From Candidatus Omnitrophota bacterium (GTDB lineage: Bacteria > Hinthialibacterota > Hinthialibacteria > Hinthialibacterales > Hinthialibacteraceae): 57,808 nt of DNA. The position numbers and the translations under genes were made by a program. The stretch is taken from assembly GCA_016934335.1 (NCBI GenBank), contig JAFGTC010000165.1:1-57808 (forward strand). Direction: 5' to 3'. Below, piece by piece: positions 27,746 to 34,992 of the stretch. Within the stretch, counting starts at the first letter, position 1. The number at the start of each line of letters is the position of its first letter. Below the pieces are notes generated by a model. The model saw only the letters and a program-made list of their open reading frames with translations, did no database searches and was not told the origin of the DNA.

Positions 27746-27757
27746 GAACTTATGTTC
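27746..27757. promoter_or_regulatory. LexA operator (SOS box), GAAC-N4-GTTC
   Basis: GAACTTATGTTC is a perfect inverted repeat of GAAC around four bases, the core of the Gram-positive-type SOS box (CGAACRNRYGTTYG). It covers the predicted lexA transcription start. A further GTTCATAGAAC overlaps its left half, and more TGTTCA half-sites lie at 27723 and 27778. Confidence 0.75.
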
Positions 27758-27760
27758 AAT

Positions 27761-27789
27761 AGTATAATTAATCGAATGTTCATCGTCAA
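27761..27789 (-). promoter_or_regulatory. lexA sigma70 promoter
   Basis: On the minus strand: TTGACG (27789-27784), a 17-base spacer, TATACT (27766-27761). Start of transcription is expected near 27754, inside the LexA operator. This is one of the best promoter matches in the window. Confidence 0.8.
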
Positions 27790-27897
27790 GTATTTTTTTA
27801 TTTCATTAAAAAAATACAAAATCTCTTGTTTGCCGTCTGTTTTCGCCGATATTTTTCCATGACTGATGTGTTATGATTCCCATCTTGACTCATAAAT

Positions 27898-27906
27898 TGC
27901 TATAAT
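27898..27906 (+). promoter_or_regulatory. Extended -10 promoter for the ABC-2 permease
   Basis: TGCTATAAT is an extended -10 element 28 bases before the ATG at 27934. The TTGACT at about 27885 is too close to be its -35. Extended -10 promoters do not need a -35. Confidence 0.55.
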
Positions 27907-27933
27907 GCAAAAAAATCAATCGGAATCCCAACT

Positions 27934-28737
27934 ATGAAAAAACGTCTGGAGCATTTCCTTTTTTACCGCCATCTATTGTGGGAATTCCTGCGCCGCGACC
28001 TGCAAGCGCGCTATGTAGGGTCGGTGATGGGATTCTTCTGGTCGGTCATCAATCCTCTGATCCTGCTTGGGATATACACGTTTGTATTTGGATTGATCTT
28101 TCAGCAGGAAATCGATGTTTTTCGCGGAAAACCGAGAACCATCGATTTCGCTTTTTATATATTCAGCGGTCTGCTTCCCTGGTACGCCTTCCAGGAGGCT
28201 TTGATTCGAGCGACAACATGCATCGTTGACAACGGGCATCTCATCAAGCAGGTTCGCTTTCCCGCTAAAGTGCTTCCCGCCTATATCACGCTATCGGGCG
28301 TGGTCAATCAGTTGATTGGGACGATCATCTTGCTGCTCGTTCTGCTGGTTTATCAGAGAGCGATTCCGATGACATTTATAGCCTTTCCCCTTATATTGAC
28401 GCTGCAAATGATTTTTATGTTCGGATCGTGTCTGCTTTTTGCCGCTTTGAATACATACATCCGCGACATTGCGCCTTTAGTCGCCACGGCGACCATGATA
28501 CTCATGTGGGGCTCTCCCATGTTTTACACCCTCGATATCGTTCCGCCATCCTTGCGAACCATACTATATTTAAACCCCATTACTTACTTGGTTTCCATCA
28601 ATCATGACATCATTTTGGCCGGGAGTTGGCCGTCCTTTTCTTCGTGGGCGATCTTTGCATTGTTTTCGCTGGGAATCTTTATCGCCGGTTATAGCGTGTT
28701 CACGCGCTGTCACCGGGAATTCGCCGATCTGATTTAA
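27934..28737 (+). CDS. ABC-2 type permease, Wzm/TagG-like polysaccharide exporter
   Basis: A 267-residue inner-membrane protein with six predicted helices. The N-terminal amphipathic start (HLLWEFLRRDLQARYVGSVMGFFWSVINPLI) and the late MILMWGSPMFYTLDIVPPSLRTILYLNPITY are characteristic of permeases that export O-antigen, capsule or teichoic-acid precursors. The partner ATPase (Wzt-like), usually the next gene, is absent, so it must be supplied elsewhere. It has its own extended -10 promoter and lies divergent to lexA, sharing the 250-base control region. It ends 19 bases from the convergent phosphorylase gene. Confidence 0.9.
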   Translation: MKKRLEHFLFYRHLLWEFLRRDLQARYVGSVMGFFWSVINPLILLGIYTFVFGLIFQQEIDVFRGKPRTIDFAFYIFSGLLPWYAFQEALIRATTCIVDNGHLIKQVRFPAKVLPAYITLSGVVNQLIGTIILLLVLLVYQRAIPMTFIAFPLILTLQMIFMFGSCLLFAALNTYIRDIAPLVATATMILMWGSPMFYTLDIVPPSLRTILYLNPITYLVSINHDIILAGSWPSFSSWAIFALFSLGIFIAGYSVFTRCHREFADLI

Positions 28738-28756
28738 GTTTTCGGCAGTGGAAGCC

Positions 28757-29479
28757 TCACTTTGAGGAGAATTTCTCCATCCACAGTAGAATTACATCCG
28801 CTAAATTGGATGCGCACAGGCTGCTGCGCCGGCCCATTTTTAGAAACGCAAGAAGCAAGGCGGGTTTTGCGAGTATGATTTTCAAGGCGGAAAAAGCCGA
28901 AGGAAAGCCTGCGGGAGACAGACATTTCATCATCTCGGGGGCGACATCGTCTCCCGCCGCGTCAGAGACTACCCGGATCCATGCGAAAGGCTCCTTGCGT
29001 TTTTGGGCATGCCGGGCTACAGCGGCTGATTCCATATCGACGAGAGAAGCCTCTGTTGTTTTGTGGAGATGTTTTTTTTGTTCGGCCGACGTTATCGCTT
29101 GCCGACTGCAGTAGAGCCAATTCGAAGAGACGCCGATCGACTTTTTTCCCCGCCAAAAAGAATCGAAGGAGTAAGCATCCCCCTCGCCGGTCATTACATT
29201 ATGGCCTATAAGGCAATCTCCCGTGGATAGATTGCCCGCCAGACCGCCCGCAAACCCTATGGAAACCCAGCAGCAGACCGGATCCGGGCTCATTTCCTGC
29301 AGTAAGGCTTCCATTCGATCCCGGCCAACGCCGGAGACGGCGATTTGAACCGGATAGTCGCCTGACGGCGCACTTTTAACGAGACTGCTGCCGGCGTGCG
29401 GAGTCGCAAGGTTGAGCCGCCGGCATAGAGGTTTGATTTCATTGGGGATGGCGGCGCAAAAGATCATCGGATTTTTCAT
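28757..29479 (-). CDS. Nucleoside phosphorylase/nucleosidase-family protein (possibly HpnG-like)
   Basis: From the ATG at 29479 (GAGG eight bases upstream) the product has 240 residues. It shows the phosphorylase-superfamily marks: IGFAGGLAGNLSTGDCLIG, and near the middle VDMESAAVARHA, then RVVSDAAGDDVAPE, where the Glu of DMES and the Asp of SDAAGDD usually contact ribose and base. This is the layout of MTA/SAH nucleosidase and hopanoid-associated phosphorylase (HpnG); no hopanoid genes are present. The C-terminal 40 residues are basic and hydrophobic and unlike the core family. A promoter and an intrinsic terminator precede it, so it may be controlled by attenuation. Confidence 0.82.
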   Translation of the reverse strand: MKNPMIFCAAIPNEIKPLCRRLNLATPHAGSSLVKSAPSGDYPVQIAVSGVGRDRMEALLQEMSPDPVCCWVSIGFAGGLAGNLSTGDCLIGHNVMTGEGDAYSFDSFWRGKKSIGVSSNWLYCSRQAITSAEQKKHLHKTTEASLVDMESAAVARHAQKRKEPFAWIRVVSDAAGDDVAPEMMKCLSPAGFPSAFSALKIILAKPALLLAFLKMGRRSSLCASNLADVILLWMEKFSSK

Positions 29480-29533
29480 CGGCTGAACCTCAACCGATAA
29501 CCCTACCATATTCTATGGATTTTGGAAGAAGGC

Positions 29534-29568
29534 AAAAAAAACCCTCTGGCGGAGGGTGAACCAGAGGG
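29534..29568 (-). terminator. Intrinsic terminator in the phosphorylase leader
   Basis: A perfect 8-bp stem, CCCTCTGG and CCAGAGGG, with an 11-base loop, is followed on the minus strand by eight T residues (29541-29534). It works in the direction of the downstream phosphorylase gene, which starts at 29479. Confidence 0.85.
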
Positions 29569-29738
29569 GAAACGGTTCGGGAGGAACCGCAGCAGTTGGG
29601 AATGTGTGTGGTGTTTGTTAAGGATGGTGGAGAAAATACTTTCGTCGGATCGTTTTTTACCACCATATCTATAAAACGTTTTAATTCGTTCTTGGTAACG
29701 GCTTTCTTTATTCCTTTATCGATTCTTTTTTTTCTCTA
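29534..29738 (-). ncRNA. Candidate attenuator leader or small RNA upstream of the phosphorylase gene
   Basis: A transcript of about 205 bases is predicted from the promoter at 29773-29745 to an intrinsic terminator at 29568-29534. It contains possible stems ATGGTGG/CCACCAT (7 bp) and CGGTTC/GAACCG, and an in-frame ATG at 29666 without a Shine-Dalgarno. The terminator lies 55 bases before the phosphorylase ATG, so the RNA could be a conditional leader (riboswitch or attenuator) or a free small RNA. I do not recognise it as a known riboswitch class. No conservation data are available. Confidence 0.55.
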
Positions 29739-29744
29739 TAATAT

Positions 29745-29773
29745 ATTATAACTCACCGAACATTTTACGCCAA
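29745..29773 (-). promoter_or_regulatory. sigma70 promoter for the phosphorylase leader
   Basis: On the minus strand: TTGGCG (29773-29768), a 17-base spacer, perfect TATAAT (29750-29745). Start expected near 29738. It is a strong match. Confidence 0.75.
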
Positions 29774-30050
29774 ACCTTTGGATGCCAATTCAACGATCTT
29801 TTAATATGCAACATATTGACCTTGATGCAATCTCATCGCATATAAGATATTTAAAATCAAATCATTGCAATCCAATTAAGGATCGGGAATAATCCGGAAA
29901 TTACCCGAATAAAAGAAAATCAGATGACAAATTCTTCCGTTACAGGAATCATGTTAAAAGATGTAAATCATATTAAAGAGTATAACAAAAACGGCTTGCT
30001 TTCATTTTACTTTACAATATATATCAGTAATATAAACTATTAGAAACGAG
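29774..30050. other. AT-rich intergenic stretch after the 399-residue protein gene
   Basis: Roughly 280 bases, strongly AT-rich, between the end of the 30051 gene and the phosphorylase promoter. I see no frame, repeat or hairpin of note. Confidence 0.5.
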
Positions 30051-31250
30051 TTAATTATTCTCGCTTAATCCAGGAAAAAGACTCGAGTCCCATAAATACA
30101 TGGAATTGCGCCGCGCCTGGATGGAAACATCATCGACGGCGATTTCCGCCGGCCCGCCCTGCAATTGGACAATCAGGAGGAGTTGCGAGACGCCTTCATC
30201 AGTAAATGAAACGCCCTTTTCAGAGAATTGAATGGGGCATTGGACATCCTTCCATGCATCTGTAGAAAGATCACCAATGGGGTGGTTTTCATACCCAACG
30301 CTGGTGGTGGCGCCGCTGGCCAAAGCCACAGAGAAAGTCCCCTCTTCGCCTGAAATTCGGCGAATCGAGGCTGTTCCATAAAATCGCCGCGGATACTCTT
30401 CATTCATCGCTTCCGGTATAAGTTCCAAGGGAACAAGAATCTGAATCACTTCATCCGGAGATTTTGTCCCTAAAATCAACGATTGAGGCTCGGCGTCAGG
30501 GAAAGGCAGATGATTGAAACTGGAAACATCGATGTATCCCTGCTCCATACCTGCAATTGGATTAATAATCAATGAATCGATTCCATCTCTGAAATCTTCC
30601 AGAGATGTGACGGCGACGGCGCCGAGGCTGACATCCAGTTCCCGATAGCCGTCCAAGAGCCTCATGCGCTCTAATACAAGTTGAGACTCGCCTTGTTCGG
30701 GGCCGACCAGTTGAACGAGCAGATAAACGCTTCCCGGCGACGTGCGACGATATTCCAAGGAGAAATCGCGCGAAGCGTAGGGAACGTCTTCCTTAAATGA
30801 AATGGCGACCGATTGTTGATAGGGATCGTTTGCATCCAAAAGCGCCAGCGCGGCCTGGTTCAGAGGTTCGCCGGATGCGGATGCGACGACCGAAAAGTAG
30901 ACCGACGTGGCGGAGACGGGGACAACATCCGAGGCATAGGAGAAAAGTTGGATAGCTTGATTAGGCTTGAGGGTAAAGATAATTCGGTCCGGTTCAAGTT
31001 CATACGATCCCAATTCGTAATCCTGAACGGGGAGCAGTTGGAGGCCGCGCGCCTCTAAACTATCGGATGACATCAAATCCCGACCGGGAGCGCTGACAGA
31101 AGGCGCGACGGGAATGACCAAGACGTCATAATCGTCGCCCGGCGAAACATTCTGCGCCGACGCGCATGAAAACGCCGTAATGAGAGCAAAAACCACTGTT
31201 ATACAAACCAAACGAATGCTTAGAAATAATGCGGTTCGATTGTTCATCAT
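30051..31250 (-). CDS. Exported protein of unknown function, beta-rich with two similar halves
   Basis: A 399-residue protein with a signal peptide (CITVVFALITAFSCASA). The mature part is Ser/Val/Asp-rich with a predicted all-beta character. Two sections look related: one around residues 90-205 (TLKPNQAIQLFSYASDVVPVS, ending VYLLVQLVGPEQGESQLVLERMRL), and another around 250-385 (ILGTKSPDEVIQILVPLE, ending LLLIVQLQGGPAEIAVDDVSI). Both halves end with a similar LLV(I)VQL-G-P-E(A) strand then a turn, suggesting two copies of a jelly-roll or CBM-like fold. No catalytic motif is visible. It is 21 bases after the P-domain/FG-GAP gene, so the two are co-transcribed and may act together on the cell surface. 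GAGG precedes the ATG. Confidence 0.8.
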   Translation of the reverse strand: MMNNRTALFLSIRLVCITVVFALITAFSCASAQNVSPGDDYDVLVIPVAPSVSAPGRDLMSSDSLEARGLQLLPVQDYELGSYELEPDRIIFTLKPNQAIQLFSYASDVVPVSATSVYFSVVASASGEPLNQAALALLDANDPYQQSVAISFKEDVPYASRDFSLEYRRTSPGSVYLLVQLVGPEQGESQLVLERMRLLDGYRELDVSLGAVAVTSLEDFRDGIDSLIINPIAGMEQGYIDVSSFNHLPFPDAEPQSLILGTKSPDEVIQILVPLELIPEAMNEEYPRRFYGTASIRRISGEEGTFSVALASGATTSVGYENHPIGDLSTDAWKDVQCPIQFSEKGVSFTDEGVSQLLLIVQLQGGPAEIAVDDVSIQARRNSMYLWDSSLFPGLSENN

Positions 31251-31271
31251 TCACCTCATTTCCTCTCAACC

Positions 31272-34200
31272 TTAGGGATTAGCCGGTCTTTCGGATTCGT
31301 TTTCCATCCATATCAAATCATCCAGGATGCTGCGCGTAAATAGGATATCGGGATCGCCGTCGTTGTCGACATCGATGCAGCGCAGGACATAAATTTCTCC
31401 ACTGGGCGCAGCAGCGCTGATGGGGAACGAAGCCAAATCGATCTTCTCTTCTCCACAGCCCGCCATCAAGGAAAGCCCGTTTTGGCTGCGATGCAAGCCG
31501 ACCAGGTCCAAACGGCCGTCGCCGTCCAGATCGACAACGTCGAAGCCGACCATCTCGCCCAGCGGGAAAGGAGACGTTTCATAGGCGCGAGTGAAAGTAC
31601 CGTCGCCGTTCCCCTTGTATCGCTGCACTTCGCCGCTGAATACCAATACGATTAAATCCATGATCCCGTCTTCGTTCCAATCGAGCAGGACCGCTTCGTT
31701 GGGATTGTTTCCCTGCAGGCTTAAATCGGTTCGAAGGGTTTGAATCCGTGAAAAAACGCCCCTTTCGTTTTGATAAACCTGGATCTGCTCTTCGCCGGTC
31801 AAGCTGCGAACAGCGAGGATAAAATCCAGATCGCCGTCTTGATCGAAATCATGTCCCTTGATAAATCGCGTAACGCCCGACAATTCGATTCGCTGTTCGA
31901 CTCTCAACTGATTGTTCTTTGACAAAACAACAAGGACGGAATCGATGGCGCGAACGACGGCGTCGTCCGCATCGTCGTCGTCGATGCGTCCAACCGCCAA
32001 GGACTGATAGCGAAATCCATTTTCGATATTGTAAATATCCGGAATGCGCTCCGTCATTAGATCGAGGGAGGGGCCTTCTTTGAAGCCGCCGTTTTCCTGG
32101 GCTGTGTAGACCGTCAACGATTCCTGCGCGGCATTCATGACGAACAGATCGGGGGTTGCATCGCCGTTAAAATCTCCCGCGATTACATTGGCGACGCCCA
32201 ATTGGGTCTCGATTTGCGAATCAAGGACATATCGATCCTCCCGCCGCGTGTAAAAACCGATCAAACCTTCATCATAATGAGCGACCGCGATTCGCTGCCC
32301 TCGCTCCGCGCCGGGCAGTTCGATCCAATCCACCGGCCCCATGCGCATCCCGCTGGAAGCGATTTCCGGGAAAGCGAATGCATCGGAGCATCGCGGCGTG
32401 GGGGTTGCGGTGGGTTTGGATGGGGTGGGCGTTGCGGACGCCGGATAGGTCGGCGTCGGCGGGATGGGCGTCTGCGTCGCCGTTGGGGTAAGCGTGTTCG
32501 TCGGCGTCGGAGGGATGGGCGTCTGCGTCGCCGTCGGGGTGAACGTATTCGTCGGCGTCGGCGGAATGGGCGTCTGCGTCGCCGTCGGGGTGAACGTATT
32601 CGTCGGCGTCGGCGGGATAGGCGTCTGCGTCGTTGTTGGGGTGAGCGTATTCGTTGGCGTCGGCGGGATGGGCGTCTGCGTCGCCGTCGGAGTGGGCGTA
32701 TTCGTCGGCGTCGGCGGGATGGGCGTCTGCGTCGCCGTTGGGGTGAGCGTGTTTGTCGACGTCGGCGGAATGGGCGTCTCCGTCGCCGTCGGGGGGAGCG
32801 TCGGCGTTCCAGGTACAGGAAGACGGCGAACGACGAATGGAAGGTTTATCAATTGATCCCCGAAATCCGAATTGGTTATTAATGTAAAGGACGTATCTTC
32901 ATGAATGATCACATTCTCAACGCCTTTCGGCAGCGGCCCATATACGAACCACTCAAACGAATCTTCTGGAAACGAATCAAAATCATGGATAAAATCATTC
33001 AGCTTATAGGGGCTTTTGAATTCATTTTCTCCCGCATTCAGGACGATGGGAGGTACGGGCCGAAACGATTCGGTCAAAAACGAAGAGATTTTAACTTTCA
33101 ATGTATCCTTTATAAAATTTTTGGCGGTGCGATCCTGAACGAAAATTTCCACTTCTTCAATATAACTTGATCTTTCGTTGGATGAGGCGCTCAAATATCG
33201 ATTGTTTTCATCGATTATCAATGAATACGGGCCTTTAATATCCCAACTGAATTCCATATTTTCGAGAGGCGTATCAGGATCGTAAATATATTCTTTAAAA
33301 TCGAGAATGTTTGGCGTTGGCGTTTCCTTTTCCTGATCGGCGATAATGCGAATGTCGGGAAGCGGCTTGATCCACTCCGGCGGGATGGGCGTATTTGTCG
33401 GGGTAGGCGGAGTCGGAGTATTTGTGGGCGTCGGGGTCGCCGTCGGGGTGCGCGTCGGGAAATCGTAAGGGTAATAGTCGAATTCGTCGGTCGCCCGGGC
33501 AATATCCATGGGGGATGAATATCCCCACTGCGTCAAAGCGGCATAATGCATTACTTGCTTATCTTTATCGAACGGCAGCGTGACGCCCATACTTAGAGCC
33601 GCATCGAAGCCGTATCCGGGATCGGTAAACAGATCGCCGTCATAATCCCGCCAGTCTGTTGGATCGAGTTCCCCTTCGTATAATTCCAATCCTTCGTCCA
33701 GCAATCTCTCTTGCAACGACGATTTTCCAGACGGTCGCCAATCATCCACGAAAGAATCCTGCCAATATCCCCCTTTGGTTCGATAGGAGATGTTCAGGAA
33801 CGGCGTTAAAAAAGATTCTTCCAGGTCTCTGATTTCATCGAAGATGAACAGTTCGGGCGGCTTCAGGAAATCCCATAATTTCGGATAAAAATAATTGATG
33901 TTATCGGCCTGCGAACCTGCCGTAAAACGAAATTTCGGATAGAACAAACGGGAAACGATTAACGGCGCATCGATGCTGCGGATCAATTCATAATCCTGAA
34001 GCAGCCAAAAAGTATTGTTTTCTCTGGGATCTTTGATGATCTGTTGGATGAGTGAACATTGCAGCGTTCCAATTGTGAAGCGGCTTTCCCAAACGTCTTC
34101 TTGGATTTCCACCACCGGGATAGAAGGCAGGCGCTCTCCCGGAAAGAAATCCATCGAAGTCAAATAGCGATTTTCGGAATCGATCGAGGAGTGGAGAAAA

Positions 34201-34817
34201 AGCGCGGAGGCATAAACCGTTTTGCCCACCGTTTCATCGGAGACGCGATAGTCCGCGCCGAAGAGATTACCCCCGTTAAAATCGCCGAAACTTCCGTAAC
34301 CGTCCACTCTCAGGCTAAAAGAACGGCCGTTATCGGTAATCACTTTTTCCGCATATTGGATCAATTCGATTTCGAGCAAGCAGGAATTCAGTTTCCCCTC
34401 AACGCCGTCCTCATTGTTATCCAATATCACCAGGTCCCACATTCCATAGGCTTCCATGCCATTGAATACTCGAAGAGTGGTCACGGGATGATCCGGGTAG
34501 TCGTATGTCGCCTGAATTCCAGTCGATCCGGCGGGGAGACTCATTTGGCGGCCGTCGAATAGAATCACGGTTATGTTGTTATGCCGCAGTTCGATTTTTA
34601 AATCATTCGGCTTCGGGTGTTCAACATCGATGCTGACGGTCACTTCGGCGATTGGGCCGGAAGTGTTGATTGCAATGGGGATGCGGCGTCCGTTTTGACT
34701 ATCGGGAATAGAGACCGGGCCGTTGAACGATCCCGTCCCATAGATTTGAGAGTAAGAAATTTGACAAATACAGCATACAAGAAGCCCTATATAGAGAAAG
34801 CGGAAATGGCGCCGCAT
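31272..34817 (-). CDS. Large exported P-domain, Thr/Pro-linker, FG-GAP repeat protein
   Basis: A 1,181-residue protein. A signal peptide (FLYIGLLVCCICQISYS) leads into a proprotein-convertase P/Homo-B domain at about 30-155 (SIDVEHPKPNDLKIELRH, NGMEAYGMWDLVILDNNEDG). A short Thr/Pro linker lies at about 454-482, followed by a cadherin/Ig-like region, then a second Thr/Pro linker at about 671-807 built from a 17-residue repeat. The last third has five FG-GAP/VCBS units with Ca-binding D-x-N/D-G-D cores (GDFNGDATPDLF, DFDQDGDLDFIL, DWNEDGIMDLI, DLDGDGRLDLV, DVDNDGDPDIL), typical of integrin-like beta-propellers. No peptidase domain accompanies the P domain. It is likely a secreted or surface binding protein; target unknown. 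Confidence 0.88.
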   Translation of the reverse strand: MRRHFRFLYIGLLVCCICQISYSQIYGTGSFNGPVSIPDSQNGRRIPIAINTSGPIAEVTVSIDVEHPKPNDLKIELRHNNITVILFDGRQMSLPAGSTGIQATYDYPDHPVTTLRVFNGMEAYGMWDLVILDNNEDGVEGKLNSCLLEIELIQYAEKVITDNGRSFSLRVDGYGSFGDFNGGNLFGADYRVSDETVGKTVYASALFLHSSIDSENRYLTSMDFFPGERLPSIPVVEIQEDVWESRFTIGTLQCSLIQQIIKDPRENNTFWLLQDYELIRSIDAPLIVSRLFYPKFRFTAGSQADNINYFYPKLWDFLKPPELFIFDEIRDLEESFLTPFLNISYRTKGGYWQDSFVDDWRPSGKSSLQERLLDEGLELYEGELDPTDWRDYDGDLFTDPGYGFDAALSMGVTLPFDKDKQVMHYAALTQWGYSSPMDIARATDEFDYYPYDFPTRTPTATPTPTNTPTPPTPTNTPIPPEWIKPLPDIRIIADQEKETPTPNILDFKEYIYDPDTPLENMEFSWDIKGPYSLIIDENNRYLSASSNERSSYIEEVEIFVQDRTAKNFIKDTLKVKISSFLTESFRPVPPIVLNAGENEFKSPYKLNDFIHDFDSFPEDSFEWFVYGPLPKGVENVIIHEDTSFTLITNSDFGDQLINLPFVVRRLPVPGTPTLPPTATETPIPPTSTNTLTPTATQTPIPPTPTNTPTPTATQTPIPPTPTNTLTPTTTQTPIPPTPTNTFTPTATQTPIPPTPTNTFTPTATQTPIPPTPTNTLTPTATQTPIPPTPTYPASATPTPSKPTATPTPRCSDAFAFPEIASSGMRMGPVDWIELPGAERGQRIAVAHYDEGLIGFYTRREDRYVLDSQIETQLGVANVIAGDFNGDATPDLFVMNAAQESLTVYTAQENGGFKEGPSLDLMTERIPDIYNIENGFRYQSLAVGRIDDDDADDAVVRAIDSVLVVLSKNNQLRVEQRIELSGVTRFIKGHDFDQDGDLDFILAVRSLTGEEQIQVYQNERGVFSRIQTLRTDLSLQGNNPNEAVLLDWNEDGIMDLIVLVFSGEVQRYKGNGDGTFTRAYETSPFPLGEMVGFDVVDLDGDGRLDLVGLHRSQNGLSLMAGCGEEKIDLASFPISAAAPSGEIYVLRCIDVDNDGDPDILFTRSILDDLIWMENESERPANP
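32461..32805. repeat. 51-bp minisatellite in the Thr/Pro linker
   Basis: Six full copies of a 51-bp unit (start of each at 32461, 32512, 32563, 32614, 32665 and 32716) and one partial copy. On the minus strand each encodes IPPTPTNT(L/P/F)TPTATQTP, 17 residues. Copies differ at only a few positions, so recent expansion or gene conversion is likely and copy number may vary between strains. Confidence 0.95.
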
Positions 34818-34992
34818 GGCTGTTACGATCCTTTTTCAACCCTGAGCGAAATATCAATGTAACCGATCCGTGAAACAAATGACGCCGTTTGATCTACAAA
34901 TATAAATATATCGCATCTTCATGAAAATGGCAAAAGAAATTTTCGCCTTCAGAAGATAGATGGAAACAGGTTCTTTCACGGCATGATCGGTT

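Noticed and set aside
29513-29666. Short minus-strand frame starting at ATG 29666 in the phosphorylase leader
   Set aside because: It has no Shine-Dalgarno and runs through the terminator hairpin, so an RNA element is the better reading.
32461-32805. Regular repeats considered as a CRISPR array
   Set aside because: Units are contiguous with no unique spacers, and they encode a Thr/Pro linker in frame.
32202-32882. Arg/Gly-rich plus-strand frame over the minisatellite
   Set aside because: It is the antisense of the Thr/Pro repeat; the repetitive composition is a by-product.
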